Source: Microbacterium sp. cx-55
GTDB lineage: Bacteria; Actinomycetota; Actinomycetes; Actinomycetales; Microbacteriaceae
Length of the DNA: 64,000 bases
Direction: 5' to 3'
NCBI RefSeq assembly: GCF_021117345.1
Contig: NZ_CP088261.1
Span: 1,860,001-1,924,000 of the forward strand
Shown: one piece after another, positions 18,276 to 27,360 of the stretch
Numbering within the stretch: position 1 is the first letter of the stretch
How the letters are laid out: each line of letters opens with the position of its first letter
The notes under the pieces: generated by a model
Databases searched by the model: none
What the model saw: only the letters and a program-made list of their open reading frames with translations
What the model was told of the DNA's origin: nothing
Made by a program: the position numbers and the translations under genes

Positions 18276-18935
18276 TCAGAACAGCGCGGGCGCGTCTGAG
18301 ATCGCCCAGGACGACCGATGATGCGCGGAGATGCCGTGCTCGGCGATCGCCGCCCGGTGCACGGCGCTCGCGTATCCCTTGTTCCGGTGCCAGGCGTACA
18401 CGGGGGCCTCGTCGTGGAGATCCACCATGAGGGCATCGCGACCGACCTTCGCGAGCACGGATGCGGCCGCCGCGCTCGCACAGTCCCGGTCGGCCTTGAT
18501 GACCGGTCGCACGGCGCACTCGAGCGCGCCCGCCGGGGTGATGTAATCGTGGTTTCCGTCGAGGATCACGATCGCGTCCGCGATCGGCACGCCCTGGGCG
18601 CGGAGCACGTCGATCGCGCGGTGCGCCGCCCGCCCGAGCGCCCGGATGATGCCGACCTCGTCGATCTCCGCCGACGTCGACCAGCCGAGCGCCGACGCGT
18701 CCACCCACGCACCTGCGCGCGCGGCGACATCGGCCCGCCGCGGCTCCGGGATCAGCTTCGAGTCGCGAAGCCCCTCCGGCACCCGCGGTCGCCCCGAGCG
18801 CGGAGCCATCACCGTCGCCCCGATCGCGACCGGGCCCGCGAGCGCACCGCGACCGACCTCGTCGCACGCGATGACGATCCGGCCCTCGGCCCACAGCGAA
18901 CGTTCCAGGCGCAGCGTCGGCACCGGAGGCGTCAC
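18276..18935 (-). CDS. rnhB: ribonuclease HII
   Basis: 219 residues. It cleaves RNA in RNA/DNA hybrids and removes misincorporated ribonucleotides. Catalytic motifs are CDEVGRGALAGP (Asp25, Glu26), ILDGNHD and IKADRDCASAAAASVLAKV. The start is a GTG at 18935 that overlaps the lepB stop as GTGA; earlier in-frame starts lie deep inside lepB and would add residues unlike the family. It is followed by DUF2469 after 44 nt. Confidence 0.94.
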   Translation of the reverse strand: MTPPVPTLRLERSLWAEGRIVIACDEVGRGALAGPVAIGATVMAPRSGRPRVPEGLRDSKLIPEPRRADVAARAGAWVDASALGWSTSAEIDEVGIIRALGRAAHRAIDVLRAQGVPIADAIVILDGNHDYITPAGALECAVRPVIKADRDCASAAAASVLAKVGRDALMVDLHDEAPVYAWHRNKGYASAVHRAAIAEHGISAHHRSSWAISDAPALF

Positions 18936-19699
18936 GGTTGCGGGTCCTCCTCGGCATCCGGAACGGCGCCGAAGACCTCGTGGTGGAAGTCGAGCGGACC
19001 GAAGCGGTCGAACGGCCACGTGATGATGAACGCGCGCCCGACGACGTTGTCGACCGGAACGAACCCCTTGCCGGGCTGATCCTGGTTGAAGCGGGAGTCC
19101 TGCGAGCGGTAGCGATTGTCCCCCATGACCCAGAGCGAGCCCGCCGGCACCGTGATGTCGAAGTCCACGCCCGACGCCGGTGCACCGGGCTCCGGCAGCT
19201 GGGTGTACGACGTCTCGTCGATCGGGGTGCCGTTGACGGTGAGTTGGCCGAGTTCGTTGCAGCAGACGACGTGGTCGCCGGGCAGCCCGATGATGCGCTT
19301 GATCAGATGATCGTCGCTGTCGGGGGCCGCGAGACCGACGAGCGACAGCACCCACTCGATCGCGTCCACGACGGGCCCCTGGGACGGCGCGGCCATCTCA
19401 GGGCTGAGCCAGCCGCCCGGGTCGCGGAAGACCACGACGTCGCCCCGCTCGTACCCGCCGAAGCGGGGGGTGAGCTCGTCGACCAGGATGCGGTCCTGCT
19501 CGATCAGCGTGTGCTCCATGGACGCGGAGGGGATGTAGAACGAGCGCACCAGGAAGGTCTTGACGAGGAATGAAACGAGCAGCGCGATGATGATGATGAC
19601 CACCACGTCACGCAGGAACGTCAGCATCCCTCGCCGACGTCGGTCCCGGATCGGAACCTCGGGGGCCGCGTCGTGCGCCCTGTTGTCACTGGTGGTCAT
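18932..19699 (-). CDS. lepB: signal peptidase I
   Basis: 255 residues. It cleaves Sec and Tat signal peptides at the outer face of the membrane. A single N-terminal membrane segment (about 31-50) is followed by the catalytic Ser60 in PSASMEHTL, Lys134 in HLIKRIIGLPGD, and WVMGDNRYRSQDSR near the C terminus, the standard serine/lysine-dyad layout. It is separated from rplS by a terminator at 19796-19828 and overlaps rnhB by 4 nt. Confidence 0.97.
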   Translation of the reverse strand: MTTSDNRAHDAAPEVPIRDRRRRGMLTFLRDVVVIIIIALLVSFLVKTFLVRSFYIPSASMEHTLIEQDRILVDELTPRFGGYERGDVVVFRDPGGWLSPEMAAPSQGPVVDAIEWVLSLVGLAAPDSDDHLIKRIIGLPGDHVVCCNELGQLTVNGTPIDETSYTQLPEPGAPASGVDFDITVPAGSLWVMGDNRYRSQDSRFNQDQPGKGFVPVDNVVGRAFIITWPFDRFGPLDFHHEVFGAVPDAEEDPQP

Positions 19700-19795
19700 G
19701 AAGGTCCTTCGGTGCGGGGCGGCAGACGCCGGTATCTAGGGTCGCACACGGATTCGGCGGCAGCCGCACGACGCCTCGGCGCGCTCGCGAAACGA

Positions 19796-19828
19796 CGAAA
19801 CCCCCGGCGCGGAGCACCGGGGGTTTCG
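19796..19828 (-). terminator. intrinsic terminator after rplS
   Basis: A perfect 12-bp inverted repeat (CGAAACCCCCGG and complement) with a 9-nt loop, 11 nt past the rplS stop. On the minus strand the stem runs into a TTTCG end. It likely ends the single-gene rplS transcript before lepB. Confidence 0.8.
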
Positions 19829-19839
19829 CACAGACGCGA

Positions 19840-20187
19840 TCAGTTGTCGCGCTTCTCCTTGATCTTGGCCTTCTTGCCGCGCAGGTTACGCAGGTAGTAG
19901 AGCTTCGCGCGACGCACGTCACCGCGGGTGACGACCTCGATCTTGTCGATGACCGGGGAGTGGACCGGGAAGACGCGCTCGACGCCGACCTGGAAGCTGA
20001 TCTTGCGGACCGTGAAGGTCTCGCGCACACCGTCGCCCTGGCGGCCGATGACGACCCCCTGGAAGACCTGGATACGAGAGCGGGTGCCCTCGGTGATGTT
20101 CACGTGCACCTTGACGGTGTCACCGGGAGCGAAGACGGGGATGTCGGAGCGGAGCGATGCCGCATCGACGACGTCGAGGATCTGCAT
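19840..20187 (-). CDS. rplS: 50S ribosomal protein L19
   Basis: 115 residues from [19 protein letters not shown], the family-standard start; an in-frame ATG six codons upstream gives a 121-residue version I consider too long. Conserved [15 protein letters not shown] and [17 protein letters not shown] are present. It sits at the 50S/30S interface. It is monocistronic by appearance, with its own promoter (20322-20350), an approximately 125-nt leader and a strong terminator. Confidence 0.97.
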   Translation of the reverse strand: MQILDVVDAASLRSDIPVFAPGDTVKVHVNITEGTRSRIQVFQGVVIGRQGDGVRETFTVRKISFQVGVERVFPVHSPVIDKIEVVTRGDVRRAKLYYLRNLRGKKAKIKEKRDN

Positions 20188-20321
20188 GTTGTTCTCTTCC
20201 TGCAACCGCCACAGGTCGGCTGCGAAAATGGGTGTTCACGAAGTGTGGATGGTGCCCGTGCCGATCGCAGAGCGACCGGCGGTATCCCCTGAGGCAGAGA
20301 CCGGTGAGGGCACAAACGTCT

Positions 20322-20350
20322 ATTCTGCCATGTCCGGGCTCGCCCGGCAA
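20322..20350 (-). promoter_or_regulatory. rplS promoter
   Basis: TTGCCG (20345-20350) and CAGAAT (20322-20327) with a 17-nt spacer on the minus strand. The sequence around the -10, GGCAGAATAGACG, closely matches the rpsP promoter. The implied transcript has a leader of about 125 nt before rplS. Confidence 0.6.
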
Positions 20351-20354
20351 AACG

Positions 20355-20858
20355 TCAGCGCTCGGTGTGCGCGGTTTCTTCGACGACGATGACCTCGTGC
20401 GGCTGGGCACCACGCTGCGCACGTGGCTGTTCGGCCGGCGCGGGGATGTAGGTGGCCCCGTTCTCCGCACGCAGGAGCATGGCGCTCGGCGCCGCCTCCC
20501 GCCAGAGCCGACGCAGCTGCCACCAGATCAGCACGACACCGAAGACGACGGTCAGCACCATCACCGGGGCCCACCACGCCGAGACGTAGAACCCGAGGGC
20601 GATCGTGAGCGCGTGCCACACGCCGATCCCGGCGACGTCTCCCCACGACACCGCACGCGCGGCGCGCACACTCGGTCGGCTGCGCGTGATCAGCGTGAGC
20701 GCGATCTGCCCGAGGAAGACCGAGGGGATGGCGATGAACAGCACCCAGAGGAACGCCCACCCGCCGGCGTTGAAGACGCCCCATCCGACGAAGAGCCAGA
20801 GCGGCAGCGCGAACGCGGCCGGGAACAGCCAATTGAAGAACGCTCGCCTCAGCCACAT
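20355..20858 (-). CDS. small multi-pass membrane protein, unknown
   Basis: 167 residues with four or five hydrophobic segments (about 10-30, 33-57, 75-95 and 97-117) and a cytoplasmic polar tail. Tools sometimes label related proteins as MFS permease, but at this length no transporter fold is complete, so I leave it unnamed. A TAGCAT box at 20866-20871 is 7 nt upstream of the ATG, suggesting a leaderless transcript. It is divergent from map. Confidence 0.6.
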   Translation of the reverse strand: MWLRRAFFNWLFPAAFALPLWLFVGWGVFNAGGWAFLWVLFIAIPSVFLGQIALTLITRSRPSVRAARAVSWGDVAGIGVWHALTIALGFYVSAWWAPVMVLTVVFGVVLIWWQLRRLWREAAPSAMLLRAENGATYIPAPAEQPRAQRGAQPHEVIVVEETAHTER

Positions 20859-20996
20859 GGCCCCGATGCTACGCCGCCGCAGGCCTCGGGGGGCGGAGCG
20901 CCGGCGTACTCACCGGGAGCGCACAGCGACGCCGACCAACGGGGCGACACGTTCGCTCCGCATCCGGGAGAATGGACGAGACATTCAAGGAGCACC

Positions 20997-21779
20997 ATGA
21001 TCGAACTGCGCACCCCGGCCGAGATCGAGCAGATGCGGCCCGTCGGCCGCTTCGTCGCCGAGGTTCTCGCGACCCTCCGGGACGAGACCTCCGTCGGAAC
21101 GAACCTGCTCGCGATCGATCGTCGCGCGCACGACATGATCCGACGGGCCGGAGCCGAGTCCTGCTACATCGACTACCACCCGTCGTTCGGTGCGAGTCCC
21201 TTCGGAAAGGTGCTCTGCACCTCGGTCAACGATGCAGTGCTGCACGGGCTCCCCCACGACTACACGCTGCGCGACGGCGACCTCGTCAGCCTCGACTTCG
21301 CGGCATCACTCGGTGGCTGGGTCGCCGACTCCGCCGTATCGTTCGTCGTCGGCACACCGCGCGATGAAGACCTGCGGCTGATCGAGACGACGCAGCGGGC
21401 ACTGGATGCGGCCATCGAGGCGGCCATCGTCGGGCACCGCATCGGCGACATCTCGGCCGCCATCGCCGAGGTCGCCCACGGCGAGGGGTACTCGATCAAC
21501 ATGGACTTCGGCGGCCACGGCGTCGGTCGGGTCATGCACGGCGATCCGCACATCGCGAACGACGGAAAACCGGGTCGCGGATACCCGCTGCGCGCGGGCC
21601 TCGTGATGGCCCTCGAGCCGTGGTTCCTCGCGACGACCGACAAGCTCGTCACCGACCCGGACGGCTGGACGCTCCGGAGCGTCGACGGATCGCGCGGAGC
21701 GCACTCCGAGCACACCATGGCCGTCACGGCGGACGGTCCGATCGTTCTGACCGACCGGTCCTTCCTCGGCGTCGACTGA
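20997..21779 (+). CDS. map: methionine aminopeptidase type I
   Basis: 260 residues. It removes N-terminal Met from nascent proteins. All five metal ligands are visible: Asp100 and Asp111 (VSLDFAASLGGWVADSA), His174 (FGGHGVG), Glu207 (ALEPWF) and Glu238 (HSEHTM). His83 (VLHGLP) matches the conserved active-site His. The ATG at 20997 has AAGGAG 5 nt upstream. It stands alone, convergent with trmD. Confidence 0.96.
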   Translation: MIELRTPAEIEQMRPVGRFVAEVLATLRDETSVGTNLLAIDRRAHDMIRRAGAESCYIDYHPSFGASPFGKVLCTSVNDAVLHGLPHDYTLRDGDLVSLDFAASLGGWVADSAVSFVVGTPRDEDLRLIETTQRALDAAIEAAIVGHRIGDISAAIAEVAHGEGYSINMDFGGHGVGRVMHGDPHIANDGKPGRGYPLRAGLVMALEPWFLATTDKLVTDPDGWTLRSVDGSRGAHSEHTMAVTADGPIVLTDRSFLGVD

Positions 21780-21790
21780 CCCGCGCTCGG

Positions 21791-22480
21791 CTACTCGCCG
21801 AGCAGGTCGGGGCGACGCGCGCGCGTGCGCTCGATCTGCTGCTCCCGACGCCACTGCGCGACGCGGCCGTGATGGCCGCTCAGCAGCACGTCGGGCGCGT
21901 CGAGGCCCCGCCAGGACGCGGGCTTCGTGTACGAGGGGTACTCGAGGAGCCCGTCCTCGTGTGATTCCTCCACCAGGCTCTCCGGGTTTCCGACCACGCC
22001 GGGCACGAGTCGCCCGACCGCTTCGATCATCGCCATCGCCGCGACCTCGCCGCCATTGAGCACGTAGTCGCCGAGGCTCGCGAGCCTCACCGGGCCGAGC
22101 GTCGCCGCGTAGGTGAACACACGCTCGTCGATGCCCTCGTACCGACCGCATCCGAACACCAGGTGTTCCGATGTCGACCACTCCCGCGCGGTGCGCTGGA
22201 CGAACCGCTCACCGGCGGGCGACGGGAACACGAACGTCGGGGTCGAGTCCGCGTCCGCGACGATCGCATCGAGCACGTCACCCCATGGCTCGGGCTTCAT
22301 GACCATCCCGGCGCCGCCTCCGAACGGCGTGTCGTCGACCTTGCGATGACGATCGTTCGTGTAGTCGCGCAGGTCGTGCACGCGCACATCCAGGATGCCG
22401 TTGCCTCGCGCTTTGCCGAGGAGAGAGACCTCGAGGACGTCGAAGAACGCCGGGAAGATCGTCACGACGTCGATGCGCAC
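21791..22480 (-). CDS. trmD: tRNA (guanine-N1)-methyltransferase
   Basis: 229 residues. It methylates G37 next to the anticodon, using SAM in a trefoil-knot SPOUT fold. Seen are [14 protein letters not shown] at the start, [28 protein letters not shown] and [14 protein letters not shown] knot sequence (here [14 protein letters not shown]). Last gene of the rpsP-khpA-rimM-trmD operon, 1 nt after rimM. Confidence 0.97.
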   Translation of the reverse strand: MRIDVVTIFPAFFDVLEVSLLGKARGNGILDVRVHDLRDYTNDRHRKVDDTPFGGGAGMVMKPEPWGDVLDAIVADADSTPTFVFPSPAGERFVQRTAREWSTSEHLVFGCGRYEGIDERVFTYAATLGPVRLASLGDYVLNGGEVAAMAMIEAVGRLVPGVVGNPESLVEESHEDGLLEYPSYTKPASWRGLDAPDVLLSGHHGRVAQWRREQQIERTRARRPDLLGE

Positions 22481-22481
22481 G

Positions 22482-23129
22482 TCAGTCCTTCGGGTCGGTC
22501 GGGGCCGGATCCTCGACAGTGTCGGCGTCCTCGGCGGACTCGGGCTCCTCGGGGGCGGGATCCTCGTCGGTGTCGTCGGAGGGAAGCTCTTCGAACAGCC
22601 CGGGCGGCGGGGTCACGATCACGCGGCCCGCAGCGACGTCGACCTCGGGGACGATGGCCTTCACGAAGGGCACCAGCACTTCGCGGTCATCGGAAGCGGT
22701 GATCACGAGCAGATCCTGCGCGGGCATGTGGTCGACACGCGCCACGCGGCCGACGGTCTGACCGTCGCGGACCACCGCGAGTCCGACCAGCTGGTGATCG
22801 AACCAGGCATCGTCTTCGCCCGACTCGGTCTCGGCATCCTGATCGATCCAGAGGATCGCGCGAACGAGAGTCTCGGCGGCGGAGCGGTCTTCGACTCCAT
22901 CGAGGAAGAGCACCGCGTGGGAGTTCATCCATTTGAACTCGCGCACCGTGACGCTCTTTCCGAACCACGGCGACGAGTCGGGAACCTGCAGCGTGAAGGA
23001 GGCCCCCGGCGTGAAACGCCCGTCGGGGTCGTCGGTGTAGAGCTCGACCTTCATCGCACCCTTGAGTCCGTGGGCCTTCACGAGGCGGCCGACGCGGAGC
23101 TGGGTCTTGGCGGTGTGGGGGGAACTCAT
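22482..23129 (-). CDS. rimM: 16S rRNA-processing protein RimM
   Basis: 215 residues. It assists 30S head assembly and binds S19. The N-terminal barrel has [17 protein letters not shown], and the C-terminal PRC barrel includes AQDLLVI and [13 protein letters not shown]. The last 35 residues are an acidic Pro/Glu/Asp tail not seen in E. coli RimM. The start overlaps the khpA stop by one base. Confidence 0.95.
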   Translation of the reverse strand: MSSPHTAKTQLRVGRLVKAHGLKGAMKVELYTDDPDGRFTPGASFTLQVPDSSPWFGKSVTVREFKWMNSHAVLFLDGVEDRSAAETLVRAILWIDQDAETESGEDDAWFDHQLVGLAVVRDGQTVGRVARVDHMPAQDLLVITASDDREVLVPFVKAIVPEVDVAAGRVIVTPPPGLFEELPSDDTDEDPAPEEPESAEDADTVEDPAPTDPKD

Positions 23130-23359
23130 CAGTCGTCGGCGACGTCGACGCGGACGCGCGCACCGTCGGCGAGGGCGCCGATCACGGTGCGGAGGGATTT
23201 GGCGGTGCGACCGCCGCGCCCGATCACGCGACCCCGATCATCGGGGTGGACGTGCACCTCGAGCACGTCACCGCGAGGCGACATGGACGAGACGATACGC
23301 ACGGCGTCCGGGTGATCGACGATCCCCTTGACGACGTGCTCGAGCGCGGCGGACAGCAC
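23129..23359 (-). CDS. khpA: KH-domain RNA-binding protein
   Basis: 76 residues, a single KH domain with the RNA-binding loop as GRVIGRGGRTAKSLR (standard GxxG). KhpA proteins bind RNA and have been linked to cell division and sRNA action in Firmicutes; the role here is inferred. It lies between rpsP (5 nt away) and rimM (1-nt overlap), its usual place. Confidence 0.93.
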   Translation of the reverse strand: MLSAALEHVVKGIVDHPDAVRIVSSMSPRGDVLEVHVHPDDRGRVIGRGGRTAKSLRTVIGALADGARVRVDVADD

Positions 23360-23364
23360 GATGA

Positions 23365-23775
23365 TTACGCCTCGGTGTTCTCAGCGTCGGCGGCGGGCGC
23401 CTCGGCAGGTGCGTCGGCCTTCTTCTCGGCCTTCGGCTTGACGACCGACTTCTTGGACGCGTCGACCGAGAACGGCTGCTTCGGCTCGGCGACCTGGACG
23501 GTGCTGACGGCGTTGGCGTCGCCCTGGTAGCGGCCCCAGTCACCGGTGAGCTTCAGCAGCGCGAGGACCTGCTCGGTCGGCTGTGCGCCGACGCCGAGCC
23601 AGTACTGCGCGCGGTCGGAGTCGACCTCGATGAACGAGGGCTGCTCGGTGGGGTGGTACTTGCCGATCTCCTCGATGACACGACCATCGCGCTTGGTGCG
23701 CGAGTCGGCCACGACGATGCGGTAGTACGGCGCACGGATCTTGCCGAGTCGCTTGAGACGGATCTTGACAGCCAC
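23365..23775 (-). CDS. rpsP: 30S ribosomal protein S16
   Basis: 136 residues beginning with GTG at 23775, giving [19 protein letters not shown], the family start; the long upstream in-frame extension overlaps the promoter and is not coding. An Ala/Lys/Glu tail of about 50 residues extends beyond the usual 80-90 residue core. First gene of rpsP-khpA-rimM-trmD. Confidence 0.97.
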   Translation of the reverse strand: MAVKIRLKRLGKIRAPYYRIVVADSRTKRDGRVIEEIGKYHPTEQPSFIEVDSDRAQYWLGVGAQPTEQVLALLKLTGDWGRYQGDANAVSTVQVAEPKQPFSVDASKKSVVKPKAEKKADAPAEAPAADAENTEA

Positions 23776-23899
23776 GATTCTCCTGAATGTGTGGAAGGTG
23801 GTTGAACTGGGCGCCTGGAGAGTGGGGTGCACACCCGGCGGAAGCTCTGAAGGGGGCGGATCGGGTCGGATAGAGGGTCGGACGACGATCCAGCGTCCT

Positions 23900-23929
23900 A
23901 TTTTGCCAGATGACGGGCCATGCTGCGAA
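23900..23929 (-). promoter_or_regulatory. rpsP operon promoter
   Basis: TTCGCA (23924-23929), 18-nt spacer and CAAAAT (23900-23905) on the minus strand, within GGCAAAATAGGACG. This nearly repeats the rplS -10 region and implies a leader of about 115 nt before rpsP. Confidence 0.55.
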
Positions 23930-23960
23930 CCGAACCGGCTCACATGTCAGACTTTCCCCC

Positions 23961-25118
23961 GTGACGGTGCCTTTCGCGACTTCCCCGCGCTCCTCTGTCG
24001 GCCTCGAATGGGAGATCATGCTGGCCGACGGCGCCAGCGGCGACCTCGTTCCCCGCGGACCCGAAGTCTTGGACGCCATCGGCGATCAGGTCGCCGGAGA
24101 ACGCTTCTCGATCACCGGCGAGCTGCTGACCAACACGGTCGAAGTGACCAGCGGTGTCGGCGGCACGGTCGAAGCCGCCGTCGACGACATCGCCGACGCG
24201 ATCGCCGCCGTTCGCGAAGTGACCGATCCCCGCGGCATCGAGCTGCTCTGCGCGGGAAGCCACCCGTTCGCGCAGTGGTTCGACCAGCAGGTCACCGACA
24301 AGACGCGCTACCACACCCTCATCGAGCGCACCCAGTGGTGGGGCCGCAACATGATGATCTGGGGCATCCACGTGCACGTCGGAGTCGACGACGTGAGGAA
24401 GGTCATGCCCATCATCCGCGCCCTCACGGTCTACCTGCCGCATCTGCAGGCTCTCTCGGCGTCCAGTCCCTTCTGGGCCGGCGAACGCACCGGGTACGCC
24501 TCGAACCGATCCCTCGTCTTCCAGCAGCTGCCGACCGCGGGGCTCCCCTGGCCGCTGACCGACTGGGCCGCCTATGAGGCGTACTTGGACGACATGGTGC
24601 GAACGGGCGTCATGGAGGACGCCAGCGAGGTGCGCTGGGATGTGCGGCCCGCACCGAAGTGGGGAACCATCGAGATCCGCGCGTGCGACGGCATGTCGAC
24701 TCTGCCCGAGCTCTCCGCGGTCGCCGCGTTCGCACAGGTGCTCGTCGAATGGTTCTCGCGACGACTGGATGCGGGAGACGACCTCGTCGAACTCCAGCCG
24801 TGGTTCGTGCGGGAGAACAAGTGGCGCGCCGCCCGCTACGGAATGGACGCGGAGCTCATCGTCGGCTCCGACGGACGCGAACTGCTCGTCTCCGACCACC
24901 TCGCCGAAACACTCGCCGACATCCGCGACATCGCCGACGAGCTGAAGTGCGGCGAAGAACTCGCCGGCCTCGACACGATCGTCGCGCAGGGTGCGAGCTA
25001 CCAGCGCCAGCTCGCGGTAGCCGATGCCGCCGACGGCGATCTTCGCGCGGTCGTGCAGCACCTCATCCGCGAGTTCCGGAACGGACCCTCGCGTCGAGAC
25101 GTGCTGCAGGACCGGTAG
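23961..25118 (+). CDS. carboxylate-amine ligase / glutamate-cysteine ligase GCS2 family (YbdK-like)
   Basis: 385 residues. GCS2-family ATP-grasp-like ligases join glutamate and cysteine or act as weak carboxylate-amine ligases. Visible are VGLEWEIMLAD at the start, ITGELLTNTVEV, IWGIHVHVGV and PAPKWGTIEIRACDG. Actinobacteria generally use mycothiol, so the true product is uncertain. The GTG at 23961 is chosen over 23910 because the fold begins at VPFATSPRSSVGLEWE; a CAGACT box 7 nt upstream fits a leaderless start. Confidence 0.85.
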   Translation: MTVPFATSPRSSVGLEWEIMLADGASGDLVPRGPEVLDAIGDQVAGERFSITGELLTNTVEVTSGVGGTVEAAVDDIADAIAAVREVTDPRGIELLCAGSHPFAQWFDQQVTDKTRYHTLIERTQWWGRNMMIWGIHVHVGVDDVRKVMPIIRALTVYLPHLQALSASSPFWAGERTGYASNRSLVFQQLPTAGLPWPLTDWAAYEAYLDDMVRTGVMEDASEVRWDVRPAPKWGTIEIRACDGMSTLPELSAVAAFAQVLVEWFSRRLDAGDDLVELQPWFVRENKWRAARYGMDAELIVGSDGRELLVSDHLAETLADIRDIADELKCGEELAGLDTIVAQGASYQRQLAVADAADGDLRAVVQHLIREFRNGPSRRDVLQDR

Positions 25119-25120
25119 CC

Positions 25121-26674
25121 TCAGCCCTTGCCGAGGAGCTTCTGCAGTTCGGCGAGATCCGCGGCGCTCGGGGCCCCCGTCGCCGGCGCTCCACCGAGCC
25201 CGAAGCCGGAGCCCGTGGGAGCGGCCGCCTCGACCGGGGCGTTCGCGTTCTCTGCCGCGCGACGCGCCGGGTTACCCGACCGCGAGCCCTTCGCCTTCTG
25301 CTGCTTGCCTCGCTTGCTCGAGGCCCCCGGGCGGCCCATCGAGCCCATTCCCGGAACGTTGGGTACCCCGCCGCGGGCGACGGTCTTCATCATCTTCGCG
25401 GCCTGATCGAAGCGCTGCACGAGCTGGTTCACGTCGGTGACCGTCATGCCCGACCCCTTCGCGATGCGCATGCGCCGCGATCCGTTCAGCACCTTGGGGT
25501 TGCGTCGCTCCCCCGGCGTCATCGATCGGATGATCGCCTCGGTGCGGTCGATCTCGCGCTCGTCGAAGTTGTCGAGCTGCTGCTTCATCTGCCCCATCCC
25601 CGGGAGCATCCCGAGCATCTTCTTCATCGAACCCATCTTCTTCATCTGCTGAAGCTGGTCGAGGAAGTCTTCGAGGGTGAACTGCTCGGTCGCGAGCTTC
25701 TCGGCGACCTTCATCGCCTCCGCCTCGTCGAACGCGCCCTGCGCCTGCTCGATGAGGGTCAGGATGTCGCCGAGGTCGAGAATGCGGCTCGCCATGCGGT
25801 CGGGATGGAACGCCTCGAGATCGTCGAGGCCCTCACCCGTGGACGCGTAGATGATGGGGCGGCCGGTGACCGAGGCGACCGAGAGCGCCGCGCCACCGCG
25901 TGCGTCGCCGTCGAGCTTGGACAGCACGACGCCGGTGAAGTCGACGCCCTCCTGGAAGGCTGTGGCGGTGTTCACCGCATCCTGACCGATCATCGCGTCG
26001 ATGACGAAGAGCACTTCGTCGGGCGATGTGGCCCGACGGATGTCGGAGGCCTGCTTCATCAGCTCGGCGTCGACGCCGAGGCGACCGGCCGTGTCGATGA
26101 TGACGATGTCGTGCTGCTGGCGCTTCGCGTACTCGACGCCGTCGCGAGCGACCTTCACCGGGTCACCGACGCCGTTGCCCGGCTCGGGCGCGTAGATGGT
26201 GGCGCCGGCACGCTCGGCGACGACCCGCAGCTGATCCACCGCGCTCGGCCGCTGGAGGTCGGCGGCGATCAGGAGCGGGGTGTGGCCGTCCTTTTCGAGC
26301 AGGCGCGCGAGCTTGCCCGCGAATGTGGTCTTACCGGAGCCCTGGAGGCCGGCCAGCATGATCACGGTGGGCGGGTTCTTCGCGAACTGCAGGCGACGCT
26401 GCTCGCCGCCGAGGATCGTCACGAGCTCCTCGTTGACGATCTGCACGACCTGCTGCGCGGGGTTCAGGGCCCGGTTGACCTCATCGCCGAGGGCGCGCTC
26501 GCGCACCTTCGCGGTGAACTCCTTCACCACGACCAGCGCGACGTCCGCGTCGAGCAGTGCGCGCCGGATCTCGCGGACGGTGCCGTCCACATCCGCGGGG
26601 GTGAGCTTGCCCTTCGTGCGAAGGTTGCGGAAGGTCTCTGTGAGCCGGTCGGAGAGGGTGCCGAAAGTCGCCAT
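25121..26674 (-). CDS. ffh: signal recognition particle protein Ffh (SRP54)
   Basis: 517 residues. It binds signal sequences and SRP RNA and targets membrane proteins to FtsY. N domain 1-90, GTPase G domain with GLQGSGKTTFAGKLA (P-loop), DTAGRLGVD and TKLDGDARGGAAL, then a Met-rich M domain with KKMGSMKKMLGMLPGMGQM and SRRMRIAKGSG. The C terminus is a basic, then Ala/Gly-rich tail longer than in E. coli. No SRP RNA gene is seen in this window. Confidence 0.97.
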   Translation of the reverse strand: MATFGTLSDRLTETFRNLRTKGKLTPADVDGTVREIRRALLDADVALVVVKEFTAKVRERALGDEVNRALNPAQQVVQIVNEELVTILGGEQRRLQFAKNPPTVIMLAGLQGSGKTTFAGKLARLLEKDGHTPLLIAADLQRPSAVDQLRVVAERAGATIYAPEPGNGVGDPVKVARDGVEYAKRQQHDIVIIDTAGRLGVDAELMKQASDIRRATSPDEVLFVIDAMIGQDAVNTATAFQEGVDFTGVVLSKLDGDARGGAALSVASVTGRPIIYASTGEGLDDLEAFHPDRMASRILDLGDILTLIEQAQGAFDEAEAMKVAEKLATEQFTLEDFLDQLQQMKKMGSMKKMLGMLPGMGQMKQQLDNFDEREIDRTEAIIRSMTPGERRNPKVLNGSRRMRIAKGSGMTVTDVNQLVQRFDQAAKMMKTVARGGVPNVPGMGSMGRPGASSKRGKQQKAKGSRSGNPARRAAENANAPVEAAAPTGSGFGLGGAPATGAPSAADLAELQKLLGKG

Positions 26675-26692
26675 GGTTCCCCGATTCTACGG

Positions 26693-27256
26693 CTACGGCG
26701 CCGCTCGCGCCGCGAGGTCCAGCGCGCGGCCGAGCACATCCGGCAGCGACGCGCCGCTTCCCGCACGGTCGGCCCACGTCCAGACGGCGGCCAGCACCGC
26801 TCCCGCGTAGGCGGCGGCGGCGACTTCCGCGTGCAGATCACCGGCGCCCTCCCGCACGAATCGGACGGCGACGGCGCGCTGCACGCGCGCCTGCCGGACC
26901 GCGCGTTCCCGCTCCCATTCACTGCCGAGTCCCATGACCTGCGCGTGGGTGATCGCGAGGGCGAGCGAGTCGGGGGCGAAGTCGTCGGCGATCTCGGCGA
27001 GCGCCGCACGCACACCCGCACCCTCGGCGAGCGCCTCCTCGGCTCGGCCGATCCGGTCGTCGAGTCCGGACCAGAGCACGTCGGCCTTCGAGCCGAAGTA
27101 GTTGAAGAAGCTCGACCGCCCGACCCCGGCCCGCTGGGTGATGTCGGCGACGGATGTCGCGTCGTACCCGCGTTCGAGGAAGAGTTCGCCGGCTGCCTCG
27201 GCGATCGTCTCACGCGACGAGGCACGGGGGCGCCCGGAGCGAGCGGATGCGGGCAT
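26693..27256 (-). CDS. TetR family transcriptional regulator
   Basis: 187 residues. The helix-turn-helix is at about 15-60: IAEAAGELFLERGYDATSVADITQRAGVG then SSFFNYFGSKADVL. The ligand domain has no recognisable match. The ATG at 27256 is supported by a TATGCT -10 exactly 6 nt upstream, giving a leaderless mRNA. It is divergent from the ABC importer at 27361, and an inverted repeat lies over the importer's start site, so repression of that operon is the likely role. Confidence 0.85.
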   Translation of the reverse strand: MPASARSGRPRASSRETIAEAAGELFLERGYDATSVADITQRAGVGRSSFFNYFGSKADVLWSGLDDRIGRAEEALAEGAGVRAALAEIADDFAPDSLALAITHAQVMGLGSEWERERAVRQARVQRAVAVRFVREGAGDLHAEVAAAAYAGAVLAAVWTWADRAGSGASLPDVLGRALDLAARAAP

Positions 27257-27262
27257 GCCCAC

Positions 27263-27329
27263 AGCATACGGACCTCGGCTCTCGTGCAACGGCCTAGGAT
27301 CGACTTATTGGACTGCATCCGGAAAGTCG
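27263..27329. promoter_or_regulatory. divergent TetR/ABC-importer promoter region with inverted repeat
   Basis: TATGCT (27263-27268, minus strand) serves the TetR gene. TAGGAT (27295-27300, plus strand) is a -10 candidate for the importer. CGACTT (27301-27306) and AAGTCG (27324-27329) form a 6-bp inverted repeat spaced 17 nt over the inferred importer start site, a reasonable TetR operator. Confidence 0.45.
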
Positions 27330-27360
27330 GCGGTCCGCACCTCACAGCGAAGGCACACCC

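Noticed and set aside
20341..20354. CCGGGC/GCCCGG mini-hairpin as a terminator of the 167-residue gene
   Set aside because: Only 5-6 bp and no T-run; it falls inside the rplS promoter spacer.
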